Below, in pieces: positions 47,794 to 59,342 of a DNA stretch of 64,000 bases. The stretch is from positions 36,570,963 to 36,634,962 of the forward strand of contig CM064421.1 in assembly GCA_032690845.1 (NCBI GenBank), in the 5' to 3' direction. Below the pieces are notes generated by a model. The model was not told where the DNA came from. It searched no databases and worked only from the letters and a program-made list of their open reading frames with translations. The position numbers and the translations under genes were made by a program. Source of the stretch: Eleusine coracana subsp. coracana (lineage: Eukaryota > Streptophyta > Magnoliopsida > Poales > Poaceae). Within the stretch, counting starts at the first letter, position 1. Every line of letters begins with the position of its first letter.

Positions 47794-49684
47794 GAGAGAA
47801 TTCTTTTCTTGGCCCTATTAAAGTTACTCGTTCCTTTCTTGACCCAAAATGAAATGAATTTCCCTGTGTGTCCTGAAAATCAATTTCCCTTCCTTTCTTG
47901 GCCCTATTGTCAACTTGAGACACTAACAATGTTAAGTGGGCATAGAAATGACCCTTATACCCCTGACGTGAATAAATGAATTTGTGATTGTGTTAATATA
48001 AGGTTTATTTTTCTACTCATGTACGTAAACATTATTTTTGTTTTTCAAATGAAATAAATTTTCAGAATAATGTTTTTATTCACAGGAGAACGAAAATTGA
48101 GCATTATTTTCTCGTTTGTTTTTTAATTAAATTTGAACAAAATTTAAGCATTTGCTCATGAAATTTGACCAAAATTGAAGGATTATCTGCATGAAATATG
48201 AACAAAAAATTCAGTATTTTTTTAACATGGAGACAATTATATATCACATATTTTTGCACACATTCGTCAATTGAACAGCATGTAGCAACTCATCATAAAT
48301 AGATTTCTTCAGAAATGTCAATGAAAGTATGAAAGTTTGATAGATATTACATCAAGTAAGTTCCATTCACTACACCAAGTCAAGTCTACAATTATTACAT
48401 CAATTTGACATCAAAGATTGAGCCTTCTTTTGCCTCTTGTGCTTATTGCAAGACTAGCAGGTTGTCCTTTTTTACTTTTTGTGCACATTGATGGGTTGTC
48501 TAGTGCAGGACGTAGCTCTTTCTTTTTCTTGAGTTTTGCCTTATTTTTGGCCTTTGACTTTACAGGTTGCTCGTTTCCTGAACCATTCTCAATGCTTATA
48601 GGCTCGGGCTGATTTGGAGCATGATTTTCCGCAATACATGGCATCTCCGGCTGAGCTTCTTCTTCATCTTTATCTTCATCTTCACTGCCATTATCATCTT
48701 CACTGGCATCCCCATCACCCTCATCCACATCCTCACTCTCATTGGGTGGATCGGCTGGATCCTTCTCATTAACAGGTTCATTATGTAGTACCATATCTAA
48801 GTATATACACTCCTCATTAACATCTACATGCTCATTTTCTAGTAATAGATTTCTGAGATAATCATCCTCATCATTATCCTCACTATTTTTTGGATCTAAC
48901 ATGTGCTTAAAAAGCAACCTAGCAGTTAAACTATGGTCTAGTCCAACCTAAACCTAAAGAAAATGAACAAATGTAGCATAACTTACCCTTGGAGAGGAGC
49001 CTGTTTGGAGGTGGCGCCGTTCACAACTTGGAGGGTAGGCTGGACCGCTTGGAACAGAGCTTGGCTGGAGGCGGCGCCCTGGGCCACGTCCCCCAGCCCC
49101 GCAGCGGACTCCCCTATAGCCTGCGCGCTGCCGCCGTCGACTGCGCCGCTGTGCATGCTGGTGCCCTACGCACTACCGCCGTCGACCGTGTCGCCCTGCG
49201 CGCTGTTGTCGTTGACCGTGACGTTCTGCTCCGCGCCCTGCCCTAGATCCGGCCGAGGAAGAGCGGACGATCGGTCCTCCTTCGTGCCCCGCCTTAGATC
49301 CGGCCGAGGCAGGGCGTCCAACCGACCCGGCTCCGCGCCCCGCGGCTCCCTTATTGGCGGGGAGCAGCCACCAACCGAGGGCGGCCCGCCGCTGCCGGCC
49401 CTGTCCTCCATACGTCCTGCCGCCGGTGATGGATCCTCTGCGCTCCCCTCTCTCTAGGTCAGTGTTTCGACATGGAGACGCGAGCGAAGGAGTTCGGGTG
49501 GAGGCGGGGTAAATTTGTCTTTTTGCCTAGTCGGACAAAGAGAGTTGACAGTATAACTTAACAGATGTGATGGCAGGGCAAAAAAAAACCAAATTTTTGT
49601 TTCGGGTCGGAGGGGGAAGTTCTTTTCGTTTTGGGCCAAGAAACGAACGAGTAACTTTTACAGGGCGAAGAAAAGAATTCTCTC
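47794..49684. mobile_element. Mutator-like element (MULE) with long TIRs and 9-bp target duplication
   Basis: Perfect 9-base flanking repeats TATATACAA lie at 47785-47793 and 49685-49693. Terminal inverted repeats of about 75-80 bases start GAGAGAATTCTTTTCTTGGC at the left and GAGAGAATTCTTTTCTTCGC at the right (reverse complement). They continue with AAAGTTACTCGTTCSTTTCTT. The 1.9-kb interior encodes no transposase core but carries a minus-strand gene-like structure, listed separately. Confidence 0.88.
48411..49411 (-). pseudogene. Degenerate two-exon gene inside the MULE (acidic protein)
   Basis: On the minus strand an ATG at 49411 opens a Gly/Ala/Asp-rich frame (MEDRAGSGGPPSVGG) that meets a TAG stop at 49166. 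The same frame then continues to a good donor (CTCCAAGG|GTAAGT) near 48986. After a short intron (acceptor CTGCTAG near 48920) a second frame, with its own ATG at 48902, runs to 48411. It encodes about 163 residues: an Asp/Glu-rich half (SEDVDEGDGDASEDDNGSED) followed by a Lys-rich tail (KSKAKNKAKLKKKKE). I do not recognise the family. Acidic stretches of this kind occur in the N-terminal part of some MuDR-type transposases, and host-gene capture is the alternative. The stop suggests it is not translated intact. Confidence 0.5.
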
Positions 49685-49996
49685 TATATACAACCTTAAC
49701 TATCAAGAGAAAACAATGGTGTTAGCGTAGTATATTAACTTCTCATCAAGAAACTGCCTGCGGCCTGCGCATGAACTGATCCTAAAGGGAAAGCGACAGC
49801 ACAGGGACACGCGGTCACCCCGTGCCATGTATGTAACTGCTCGATCGATTCCTCCATCGTCGTTGTTGTCGACACATTGGTATACATCCCCTTTGACTGA
49901 CTGATCACGGGCTTCACTATAAATTAATGGAGCCTCTGAACTCTCTGTTAATGTTCATGTCCACACAACCATATCTTGGGACCGTACGAAAATAAT

Positions 49997-51060
49997 GGCG
50001 TCTTCCTCGTCCATGTCGTTCCCTTCCTCGCGCTACTGCTGCCCCTGTACTGCTATTTCATGATTTTCAGAAGCTCGAAAAAGGCTAGTAAAAATAGCCA
50101 CTGCGCCTTCCCACGGAGTGGCCACTGATCATAAACCTCCACCGCTTCCACGACTACCCGACCGACCACGTCCCGCCGAGGCTGCGGTTCTTCTGCACGT
50201 GCGACCCGGCCAACGCGCGGCACATGATCGTGTCGAGCTTCGGCAACTACCCCAAGGGCGCGGAGTTGGTGTCCTTCTTCGACGCCATGGGCGGCAGCCT
50301 CTTCAACGCAGACGACGAGTAGTGGCGCCGCCAGCGGACCAGGGTGCAGCACTTATGGGCGGGCCGCATGGGCCGGTGCTGCCGCGACAAGGTCGAGTTG
50401 GGCCTCCTCCCGCTGTTGCTGCGGCGCGTGGCGGCGGTCGAGCCCGTTTGATTTTTTTAAGCCTTTCTACTGAACTGTACAACTGTAGAATTTGTTCATA
50501 TATCTAAACACACACCTCATATAATTCACACACACTCACTCACACCACTAAGAGTACCACAGATCTACAACTATAGGTAGTAATAATCACATCCTTCTTA
50601 AAATTGACAAAGTACTGAAGTCTCTGCAGATGATGGGAACGTCGTACTCCCTCTGTGATACCATGCATGAGAGACTGCTAATTTATGTGAGGACAGATCC
50701 GATGAGAACGTGAATGTCGAATCCAGAATTCGAACTCTCGTGGACAACGAGCGACCCAGCGCTCCTACCACTCCGCCATTGGCCCGTTCTCCAGCCCGTT
50801 CGATTTGCAGGACGTGTTCACGAGGTTCGCCTGCTTCGACAATACGATGCCACGACCCATGCACGTCCCGAACGCGATGGACGGTGCCGGTGCCGTGCTG
50901 GAGGCTGATGAGTGCGTCGTCGCCGCCGTGGTGTGGTAACTGGTAACTTCGATTACGAGGTGGTGGAAGGGCACGCGCCGTGGAGTCCAAGCATATGAAG
51001 AACGGCCTCCTGGTCAGGGCCAGGAAGCAGAAGCAACACGTCGGGGGGCACAGGTAGGAA
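49997..51060 (+). pseudogene. CYP96-like cytochrome P450 pseudogene, truncated
   Basis: Translated pieces match the N-terminal third of CYP86-clan P450s. There is a membrane anchor (GVFLVHVVPFLALLLPLYCY) at 49997-50056. After a frameshift near 50120 comes INLHRFHDYPTDHV, then RFFCTCDPANARHM, NYPKGAELVSFFDAMGGSLF, an in-frame TAG at 50320-50322, WRRQRTRVQ and LLPLLLRRVAAVEPV. The frame is interrupted by a SINE and resumes with FDLQDVFTRFACFDNT, then a shorter degenerate piece to about 51060. The oxygen-binding helix and the heme-binding Cys loop are absent. CYP96 enzymes hydroxylate alkanes or fatty acids in cuticular wax; this copy cannot make an active enzyme. Confidence 0.82.
50455..50792 (-). 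mobile_element. tRNA-derived SINE inserted in the P450 pseudogene
   Basis: Flanked by a 14-base duplication, AGCCCGTTTGATTT (50441-50454) and AGCCCGTTCGATTT (50793-50806). On the minus strand the 5' end has an A-box-like AGTGGTAGGAGC and a B-box-like GAGTTCGAATTCTGG about 35 bases later. The 3' end has a short A-tail next to the duplication. These are the hallmarks of a pol III SINE inserted by LINE machinery. It sits exactly between the VEPV and FDLQDV codons of the P450 frame. I do not assign a named SINE family. Confidence 0.78.
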
Positions 51061-52343
51061 GATGTCGATGCTACTTCAAACCATGCCTGGAGCCTGCTCT
51101 ATGTGGTGTTTCATTGGCACGTTGCGTGAGCCCTTGTGGCAATGTTTAGAACAAATGTTCAAGAACACGTTTAACAGATCATGATCATTATATAGCATCA
51201 TTCTCTATTTATTTTCCATTTTTTCGTTGATCCCTCGCAAAAAAAAAAAAGGTTGACGTTGAACTCACCAGACGTTAACGGATGGATGGGTGCGTGTGTG
51301 TGTGTGTGTTTTGAAAAAAAAAAGTTTTTAGGGGATTTGGGCTTTATAAATCGTCATGGGCCACATCTGCAACGGGAGCTCACCGCTTAGAGCATTGAGC
51401 TTGATGATGGGGACTGTATGAGACTCGTCACCATCTTCACAGTTAAAAAGACAATGTCGAGATCATCGCCATCTAAAGGTTGATGGCCATGACATCTATA
51501 TGTTCAAGATAATATCATAATCGTCACCGTATAAAGGCTGAAGGCAATGTTTTTCTTTCTTTATACAAATCGAAGCCAGTCAAGGTATTTCGACACATCA
51601 CATAGTCTTTTTGGATAATAATCTCGTGCCTGTCATTGACTGTGTATGTATGGATTACCGGAGATAACAAAACTTTTTCTATTTAAAAAATATATATCAA
51701 AATAATATTTTTTTGCGTGGTTCCGAAGATAACAAAACTGACTACAGACAAAGCTTACATAAGAGTGACTAGATATGGGTTAGCGAGGAACGAGAAAAAG
51801 TTAGACGCGCGCGTGTTTGCCGCCGATACCACCACCCCCACGGTCCATCCCTGCTTTGCCTAGTGCCCCCTTCGCCTATACGCGCTCTCGTCTGGGTCTG
51901 ATTCGCCCGCACGCGGTTGTTCCTCCCCATTCTCCCCAACCCAGCCCAATCCTAAAATTTCCGCATCGCTTTGGCCCCAAATCCACCTCGTCGATCCGGC
52001 AATCCCCTGCCCCTCGTCGATTCCGTTCCAAACTTGGTTGGTTTTTACTCTCGCCAGTTTATGTAGATTCGCTCATGTTACTTTTGTTGCAACCTTGGAT
52101 TTCCGGATTCCTCGTTCGATTTTGTTTCGTTGTTCCTCCCTTTTTTTGAACTGTGCCTTGTTTTTTTTTTTCGAAATTCATGAGCAGTGTTCTCCTTCTG
52201 CCGTAAAAGATCCGCTTCAGATTTCACCCTGCGATATTCGCCATTGAATCCGCGGCCCCGGTTCGTCCACCCTCGAGTCCGGGCCACAGGAATCGAATCA
52301 AATGAATCAGGCTCGCGCGACGCGGTGTTGATGCTACCCGGCA
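51061..52343. other. Intergenic and leader of the CaaX-protein gene
   Basis: AT-rich spacer with a short (TG)n at about 51293-51309 and A-tracts. From about 51800 it becomes GC-rich and probably contains the promoter and 5' leader of the next gene. No gene is recognised. Confidence 0.4.
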
Positions 52344-55300
52344 ATGGATCGCCGCATCCTCAAAAGCGCGTCGTTCAACGGCACCAGTAGGAATCCTCCC
52401 CCTCCATCGCCGTCTGCGGCGGGGTCCCGGCCGCCCGCTCTCGCGGGGTCCAAGGATGACACCGCTGCCAGCGAGCGCAAGGCGCTGCTGCGGCATCCGT
52501 CGGGCGGCATGGCGCGGAAGGGACGCAAGGGGCCGTCAAACCGGCGCGTGCAGTGGAAGGATAGGCACGGCAAGAAACTCACGGAGGTCTTGGAATTCCA
52601 ACCTAGGTACGTAAAAACATAAAATATCATCCACTTACGTTTCCTGCATACTTTGATGATTCATGTTGTTGATTGATATGTGCACCTGATCGAAAATAAG
52701 CCTAGTAGCATACTGTTGAATTAGTTATGTCTTATGTGTGTCATTTCCCTTTTTGGGTTGCAACACATTTCTGGATACCACTGAATTAGTTAGGTTTTCT
52801 GTAACTAGCAAAATTCCTTGATTGGGAGGCAACACCAATTTATGTGGATGGAAGTCGGGTAGGTATACGTTGGTCTGGTGTCTTGTCTAGCAGGAAATGG
52901 CAAACGATTGGGTGATTATTTGTCCGTAGCTGCGACTCCAACGAGAAGTGACATCAGTTATCAGATACATTCTCTAGTATGAACATTAGCTTGGGAGCAT
53001 TAAAACATATGGTCTGTTAGGAATGTCACAACACATCATTCTTAAGAATGTTAGCCGATCATTAGCTTGGGAGCATTCAATCATCCAATTCAAATAAGTC
53101 AGTTCAATGCTTATGGTTACCTTTTTCTGTTGTAGCATCGTGCCATGATGTTGCTGGAGCCTTCTGTAATCAGAGAGTAAACTATGCTTGAACCGTGGAT
53201 TTGTTTTTAAATAAAGCTTTAAATAAAAGTCATTTAACTAAATGCATAGACTCTTCTTAATTGATGCGAGCGGATATAAAATGATTGCAAAGAGCATATG
53301 ATAAAAGGAGAGAGCACTGCGGTTGAGTATAGCTCAGGCCTGTTGCATTTTCTAATGCTAAGAAAAGAAATACTCTATTTACTCAGGATAAGCTTTGTGC
53401 TGCCTCACAAGCCCTAGCTGGTATGTCTTGGTGTCATGTACAGTTCCATTTAGACATCTTTGTGCAGAGGGTAAAACTTTTTGTTATTGTAAAGACTTAA
53501 TGTGTATGAGAACCTAATGATTGGGATCATTTTTTTTATTAGGTAAGTCAGGATTAATTGAATTATCCACTTCCCCAAATACTCATTAGTTATGCATGTG
53601 GAGCTCTGCATATGTTGACGATCTGTGACTATGGAATCATGTATCCTTTAAACGAATGTACAGAAGCATTTTTAGAGTTGTGAAAATGAAGTGTCCCAAA
53701 GTAAAACCAAGACAGATAATGCTTGATTTTTTTTTCTGTGCATGTGGAGCTGCACAACTCATAAGGATCAATTTTACGAAGATCCCATTGTATTCCAGAA
53801 GCTCGTAACATTGGTCCCGATAAGCCCCAATTTACAGCTTCTTCTCCGCTAATAAAACCTACTCCTCAACTCGTTCTATTAGCAGTAGCGGATTCCCTTT
53901 CAGGTGAACTAATTAATGAATGTCAAGAAAGACTTAACAGTTGATAAAATAAGTTCCCCAAGTTAAACTAAGAAAGTTAATTCTTAATTTCTGTTCTAAA
54001 TGATTTCCGTATCTGTGCAGTCATCTTGGCAGCTGGACTGAGTTAAAAATGATCACATGTGTACCCATAACATAAGTTGTGCTATGGTCTCTGAAGATTG
54101 TTGCTGTCTGTATTAGAACTGGAATTGCTTAATGCTTTCCGTACCCATGTCTAACGTTAAATCTAAAACTTTAATTTGCACTGAACCGCTGAACATCTGG
54201 TATGCCTAGCAGCCAACAGGAACTAGAATATGATCACATGCCCTTTGAAAGTACAATTCTCAAATGCCTATTTAATGACCTTGTGGAATAAGTAATCTTA
54301 TTACACTAACAAATTTTTAGTATGTTTTGACTGATAATCAAAAGTCCAGCTTCAGTACTAGTACCAGCATTTCATCCCACTTATCTGGAAGATCTATTGT
54401 AGAGCCATCCTCATGCGAAGATTACATTATTTATATTCATTTGAGTCATCCAACTGTTTTGACATATACCGTTGCTCCTAATGAGGGGAAAGTTCATATA
54501 AAACTGCACTTCACATTACAGTCAGTACCATTCATCATTCTAATGTTCATATTTAATCCACATAGAGCATATCAAACATGTGAGCTACCTTACAATTGCA
54601 GGATCACAGTCCTTTCTACAGAAATTAACGCCATAGATTTCAGTGAGAGATAATGCTAACATGTTATGGTACTTGAGGATTAGAGATAAATGTTGGCTGG
54701 TTTTATTGCTCAATTATCAATTCCAGTGCTTTTTTTTGCGAGGAAATTCCAGTGCTTTGACAATGAAGTGAACATCTTCTCTTAATCCTGTTAGTCCCAC
54801 ATGTGATTTAAGCAATATGTGAGAAGCAGCATGCCGTCATGTCCATCCAGCCTCTTTATTTTCTCCATGATGTGCCTTTTGTCTCTTTGGTTCACATGTT
54901 TACAACATCCTGTTTGTTACACCTTTTGGTTCTCACAAACCATTTAAAATATATGAATAAAAAGGATTAAACGAGTTCTATTGCTGCTATTGTGATACAA
55001 TAATTGCTATTATTGTAACACTATAAACATAATCATTATTGGGGTTACCTGTTCTAAATATTGCCCATCACTGCCTTTCACAAATGAAAGGTCATTTCAC
55101 AGCTATTCAGATTTTTGGGCTTTGCAAGAATTCTTAACTGCAGCGGTTGTGTTTCAAATTTTTGGCATAAGTCATTCAGTTTATTATAAAGTCTATATTG
55201 GACATGGTGGATATGATTTTATTTAAGAAAAAGGTTCCTGCTTAGGGCCTTTTTCAGGTGAAGAGGAGCATATGTCATTAGGGCTTGAAGTTCATTTTCT

Positions 55301-55533
55301 TCAGAAAAAAATGAAAGGTTTTGAAAGCTGCTGTTTCTAATATTATATGCTATAATCAAACTGTTCTGCTGAATTTTCATGCTGGCAATTGAAAGCATAC
55401 TGAATATTACTGCTTCAATGTATTGTATTGATTTCCTCCTCTAAACTGTGTTTCATCGTTTTAATTAATTTGCAGTGATTCAAGCGACTCAGATGACGAA
55501 TATCTGGATACTTGCATATGCTCAATCATGTAA
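52344..55533 (+). CDS. Small basic protein with C-terminal CaaX box, 2 exons, unknown function
   Basis: Exons 52344-52606 and 55476-55533 join in phase to 106 residues. I do not recognise a named family. The N-terminal 60 residues are Pro/Ser/Ala-rich. A basic block, RKGRKGPSNRRVQWKDRHGK, is followed by KLTEVLEFQPS, an acidic Ser/Asp stretch (SDSSDSDDEYLD) and the terminus TCICSIM. The last four residues, CSIM, fit a CaaX farnesylation signal (X = Met), and the Cys two residues upstream could be palmitoylated, suggesting membrane attachment. The RRVQW-HGKKL core followed by SDSSDSDDE looks conserved rather than random. The 2.9-kb intron contains a plastid ndhH fragment. The gene is supported by splice phase and composition, not homology. 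Confidence 0.65.
53757..53880 (-). other. Nuclear-integrated plastid DNA: ndhH fragment
   Basis: On the minus strand the translation reads VGFISGEEAVNWGLSGPMLR then ASGIQWDLRKIDPYE, which is characteristic of plastid NdhH (49-kDa NDH subunit). The reading frame is shifted by a missing base just upstream (RVE before VGF). The fragment lies in the intron of the CaaX-protein gene and is a NUPT with no function of its own. Sequence on the far side (to about 53940) may be another rearranged plastid piece, which I could not identify. Confidence 0.8.
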
Positions 55534-56590
55534 ATACCATGAAATCTTAATCTGTGGCGCATCTAGCACAAGTGGAGTCTATCATGTGTATAAGGAGCTA
55601 TAATATATCAGATATCAGTATTGCTGTCTTCAGCTTGGCCCTAACAGTCACCATGCATACACAAGTTCAACAGTCCCCCAGCTGTTTCTTCTACGGGAGG
55701 AAGCACAATCTGCAATGAATACCTTACTGGTGATAAGCAATTGGATTCGTTAGATTTACAAATGGCCATAATAGGGAGTTACATCAAAACCTGGGAAATG
55801 ATAACTGGATACAGTAGTTAGAAAGGATCAAAGAAGCCAAGAAAGATCCCCTTTGCCTCACTTTTGGATCACACAGCATCCTTTCTTTTTTGCCGAGTAA
55901 ATGCTCTATGACATGTTGTTAGAAGTGGACACAAATAATTCTTATTTCATGACTACAATTCTGATTGGTTTTGTCGATAGTATTTGATATGTTAACAGGT
56001 TTTGTTCCTTACTTGATACCTGTTGCCGTCATCAGGTACATTGCATTCTATTTACAGGAACTAATGTCCCAGCTACTGTAAACAGTGTATTCATTACAAA
56101 AAGGATATACCCAATGGCCAAATATACATTCATGCATCCGGTTTATGCCTTGTTCTGACAAATATTGATCTGGTTTGAGATCCGAAGATGTAAGACTATA
56201 TTCAACCGTATGAATTCATCTTAGAAAAATGGCAAAATGGAATGAGTTGTTGGTTCAGTCCGTTATCTCGAAAGGCACAGCCCATCTTATGCAGGCCGTT
56301 TTCGTAGTGGGCTACCATCCGTCCCAGCCTCCCAAACACCTCGGATTCCCTCTCCCAGACTCCCAGTCTCCCCCCACCAGCTCCTTCATCCAACGGTCAC
56401 TTGCCAACTGGGTCAACTTGACCGTTACCACTCGCGGCGCTTCCCCTTCTCTTTCCCCAACGGCTGCATCCCGCTCCTCTGTTTGCACGCCCCCCCTTTC
56501 TTCTCCTCCAAATGCCTCGTCACTAGCTATCCGTGCTCCGCTCCTCACCCACTCCTCCTCAGCTGCTTCTCGCCGCCCCCGCGGAACCTG
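55534..56590. other. 3' UTR of the CaaX gene, spacer and leader of the next gene
   Basis: AT-rich 3' region to about 56.2 kb, then a sharp change to C-rich sequence that is probably the promoter and 5' leader of the downstream MGCFLGCFG gene. No other feature is seen. Confidence 0.4.
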
Positions 56591-58021
56591 ATGGGTTGCT
56601 TCCTTGGCTGCTTCGGGGGGGCCAAGGAGCGCCGCCGCCGCCGCCGCAGCCGCAAGCGGTCGCCGGCACAATCCCCCAACGGCCGCGCGCGGGTGAGTCA
56701 CTCGATCCGTTCTCTACTTGGTTTCTCGCATCGTTCGCTTCCATTTTAGGGTTAGATCCGGATCATTTGATTGATTCCCCGTGCGATTTGAATCAGGCCG
56801 CGCCGCGAGTTTCTCCGAAGAAGGTTGATTTGGATGGGGAGGCCGTCTCCGCCGCCGCGCCGCTTCTGGGGAAGCTCTTGGAGTTGAGGTTCGTTGACTA
56901 CTGCAATTTTGGATCTGTGAGGAGAGTTTTTCTCATCTGGGAATTCGTTTCATCGTATTATTGTTGGTGCTGCGCGTTGTTTGTTCAGGGACTCCACCGA
57001 CGACCTGTGCCTGGCCGTCGTGAAGAAGAAGGTGACGTTTGACCCCAACGTCACCACCTACGAGGCGGCCGCGATCCCCGAGGACGACCGCGAGGGAACC
57101 GATCCCGATGAGGATGAGGCAACCAGGGAGGAGGACTGGATGCTGGCGCCGGAGTGCGCCAAGTCGGAGGCCTTCCCGTTGAACCACAGGTACAGCAACT
57201 GCGCCGGCAACGACGACGACAGCGAGTACGAGGAGGAGGAAGAGGAGGACGACGACGACGAGTACGAAGACTGCTACGAGCAGGAAGACGGGATCGATGA
57301 GTGCCCCATCGACGACGAAGACGAAGAGCACGGCCTTCTCAGCATGGCACGCGGCGAGGAGGAAGCGTGCGAGTCGCTCTTCCTGCTTCCGATGAGCAAG
57401 AAGGTGTCCAAGGAGAGCAGCGACCAGGAGGCGGCTCCAAGCGTCACCGCGCCAGAGGCCCCCGTGGCTTCCGCGGCGCGTGACCGGAGCAGCGAGCACG
57501 CCAACCCCGTGCTCAGTTCGGTGGAGAACCTCACCCAGTGGAAGGAACCCAAATCCCGTGCTGCTCCCGCGCCGAAGTCCTCGGACAAGGAGAATGTCGT
57601 GCTGGGGCAGGAGAACCGGATGGCCCTGCTTGCTGAGCCAGCGATCGCGGCCAAGAAGAAGGAGGAGAGGCCGGCGGTGTCGGACTACAGCTACAGCCCC
57701 AGCACGCCGAGCAAGCAGGAGGCCTCGGTGGACGCCAGCCTCTCGACGTGGCTCGGCTCCTCGGGGACGCCTGAGAGCAACTCGGTGCGGTCCTACTCGC
57801 CGATCAGCCGAGAGGACCGGCCGATCCTTGGCGCCTTGACCATGGAGGACATCAAGATATCATCAGCCAACTCATCGCCAAGGAGGTCCAGGTCTCCAAG
57901 TCCAAGTCCCGATGACATGCCGATCCTGGGGACTGTTGGAGCCTACTGGAATTGCAGTGCCAAGGGCGATGATGCGGTGACAAGAGGGGGGTTTATGAGG
58001 ACTCGGACCAGATTTGGCTAG
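56591..58021 (+). CDS. Acidic MGCFLGCFG-type protein (JASON/SEG2-like), 3 exons
   Basis: Exons 56591-56692, 56797-56888 and 56989-58021 join in phase to 408 residues. The N-terminus MGCFLGCFGGAKERRRRRR has Gly2 with Cys3 and Cys7, as expected for N-myristoylation plus S-acylation next to a polybasic patch, so plasma-membrane anchoring is likely. KKKVTFDPNVTTYE follows, then an Asp/Glu-rich stretch (about residues 125-170) and low-complexity spacers. Conserved C-terminal blocks are RPILGALTMEDIK and DDMPILGTVGAYWN. These blocks occur in plant proteins annotated as eisosome SEG2-like and in the wider group with JASON, which acts in meiosis II spindle positioning. That functional link is weak for this member. 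A 3'-UTR intron (about 58022-58113) is possible. Confidence 0.75.
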
Positions 58022-58156
58022 GTGAGCTTTTCGTAGCCTTGGCATTCTGACTACTGTTTGTTGCTTTATCCAAATCTAATATTCTGACGGGGTAAACATA
58101 TCTAGAATTTTGCAGGATGATGGGGGTGAGTTGCTACTGAAGCTCTGATTCAGGCG

Positions 58157-59342
58157 ATGGTTATGTGTTGGGTAGATGCGAGTGCATGCCTTAGTGTGGA
58201 GATACAGAATCTGATAGATTGTGGAACCAGTGATTCCCTTCTTCAATCAAAGTTGTGATCTGTCTATTCTTTCATTTGTTGTAAACATTACAATTGTTAC
58301 CAATGTTCTAATGTGGTCCTTTTGTGGCGCTGTCAATATGATGTACTATTCCAACATGATTTGTTTGTCGATATGAAGAATTGCTTTTGTGCCTGTTGTC
58401 AGTTGAGAATTATGCATGTGGCTGCTTTCCTCATTCTGATTTTCCTTGATCAGTTCCCTAAACTCTACTCTGATTATAGAGTTAATTTCACAAACCCACA
58501 AATACTTTGGCCTTATAGTCACAAACCCATCATATACGATGTCTATTTCACAAACCCACCAATACTTTAGTGTGTACTTTTATAAAACCACCAAGTTTTT
58601 TACTTATACATATCCGGTACATATAGTCCCACATGACAGTTGTAGCACTCACCGTATCCACTTGCCAACTCAGCAGAGCCCAAGCCACATAAGCAAACAT
58701 GACGTGGGGCAATTGAAAATGAGGCTTTTTTTTTAAGACAAAATTGAGAATGGTTATGTGTTGGGTAGATGCGAGTGCATGCCTTAGTGTGGAGATACAG
58801 AATCTGATAGATTGTGGAACCAGTGATTCCCTTCTTCAATCAAAGTTGTGATCTGTCTATTCTTTCATTTGTTGTAAACATTACAATTGTTACCAATATT
58901 CTAGTGTGGTCCTTTTGTGGCGCTGTCAAAATGATGTACTATTCCAACATGATTTGTTTGTCGATATGAAGAATTGCTTTTGTGCCTGTTGTCAGTTGAG
59001 AATTATTCATGTGGCTGCTTTCCCCATTCTGATTTTCCTTGATCAGTTCCCTAAACTCTACTCTGATTATAGAGTTAATTTCACAAACCCACAAATACTT
59101 TGGCTTTATAGTCACGAACCCATCATATACGATGTCTATTTCACAAACCCACCAATACTTTAGTGTGTACTTTTATAAAACCACCAAGTTTTTTACTTAT
59201 ACATATCCGGTACATATGGTCCCACATGACAGTTGTAGCACTCACCGTATCCACTTGCCAACTCAGCAGAGCCCAAGCCACATAAGCAAACATGACGTGG
59301 GGCAATTGAAAATGAGGCTTTTTTTTAAGACAAAATTGAGAA
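58157..59342. repeat. Two-copy tandem duplication, 593-bp unit
   Basis: Copies at 58157-58749 and 58750-59342 differ by about eight single-base changes and one base in a T run. Each copy contains the 3' flank of the preceding gene plus the first 270 or so bases of the Mutator-like element, including the CTGATTATA target site. The three-base word ATG is shared at the breakpoints. Confidence 0.9.
58479..58749. mobile_element. Orphan left end (solo TIR) of a Mutator-like element
   Basis: This is the first copy of the left terminal repeat, starting GAGTTAATTTCACAAACCCA after CTGATTATA (58470-58478). It has no partner right end of its own and was produced by the local tandem duplication rather than by transposition. 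Confidence 0.8.
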
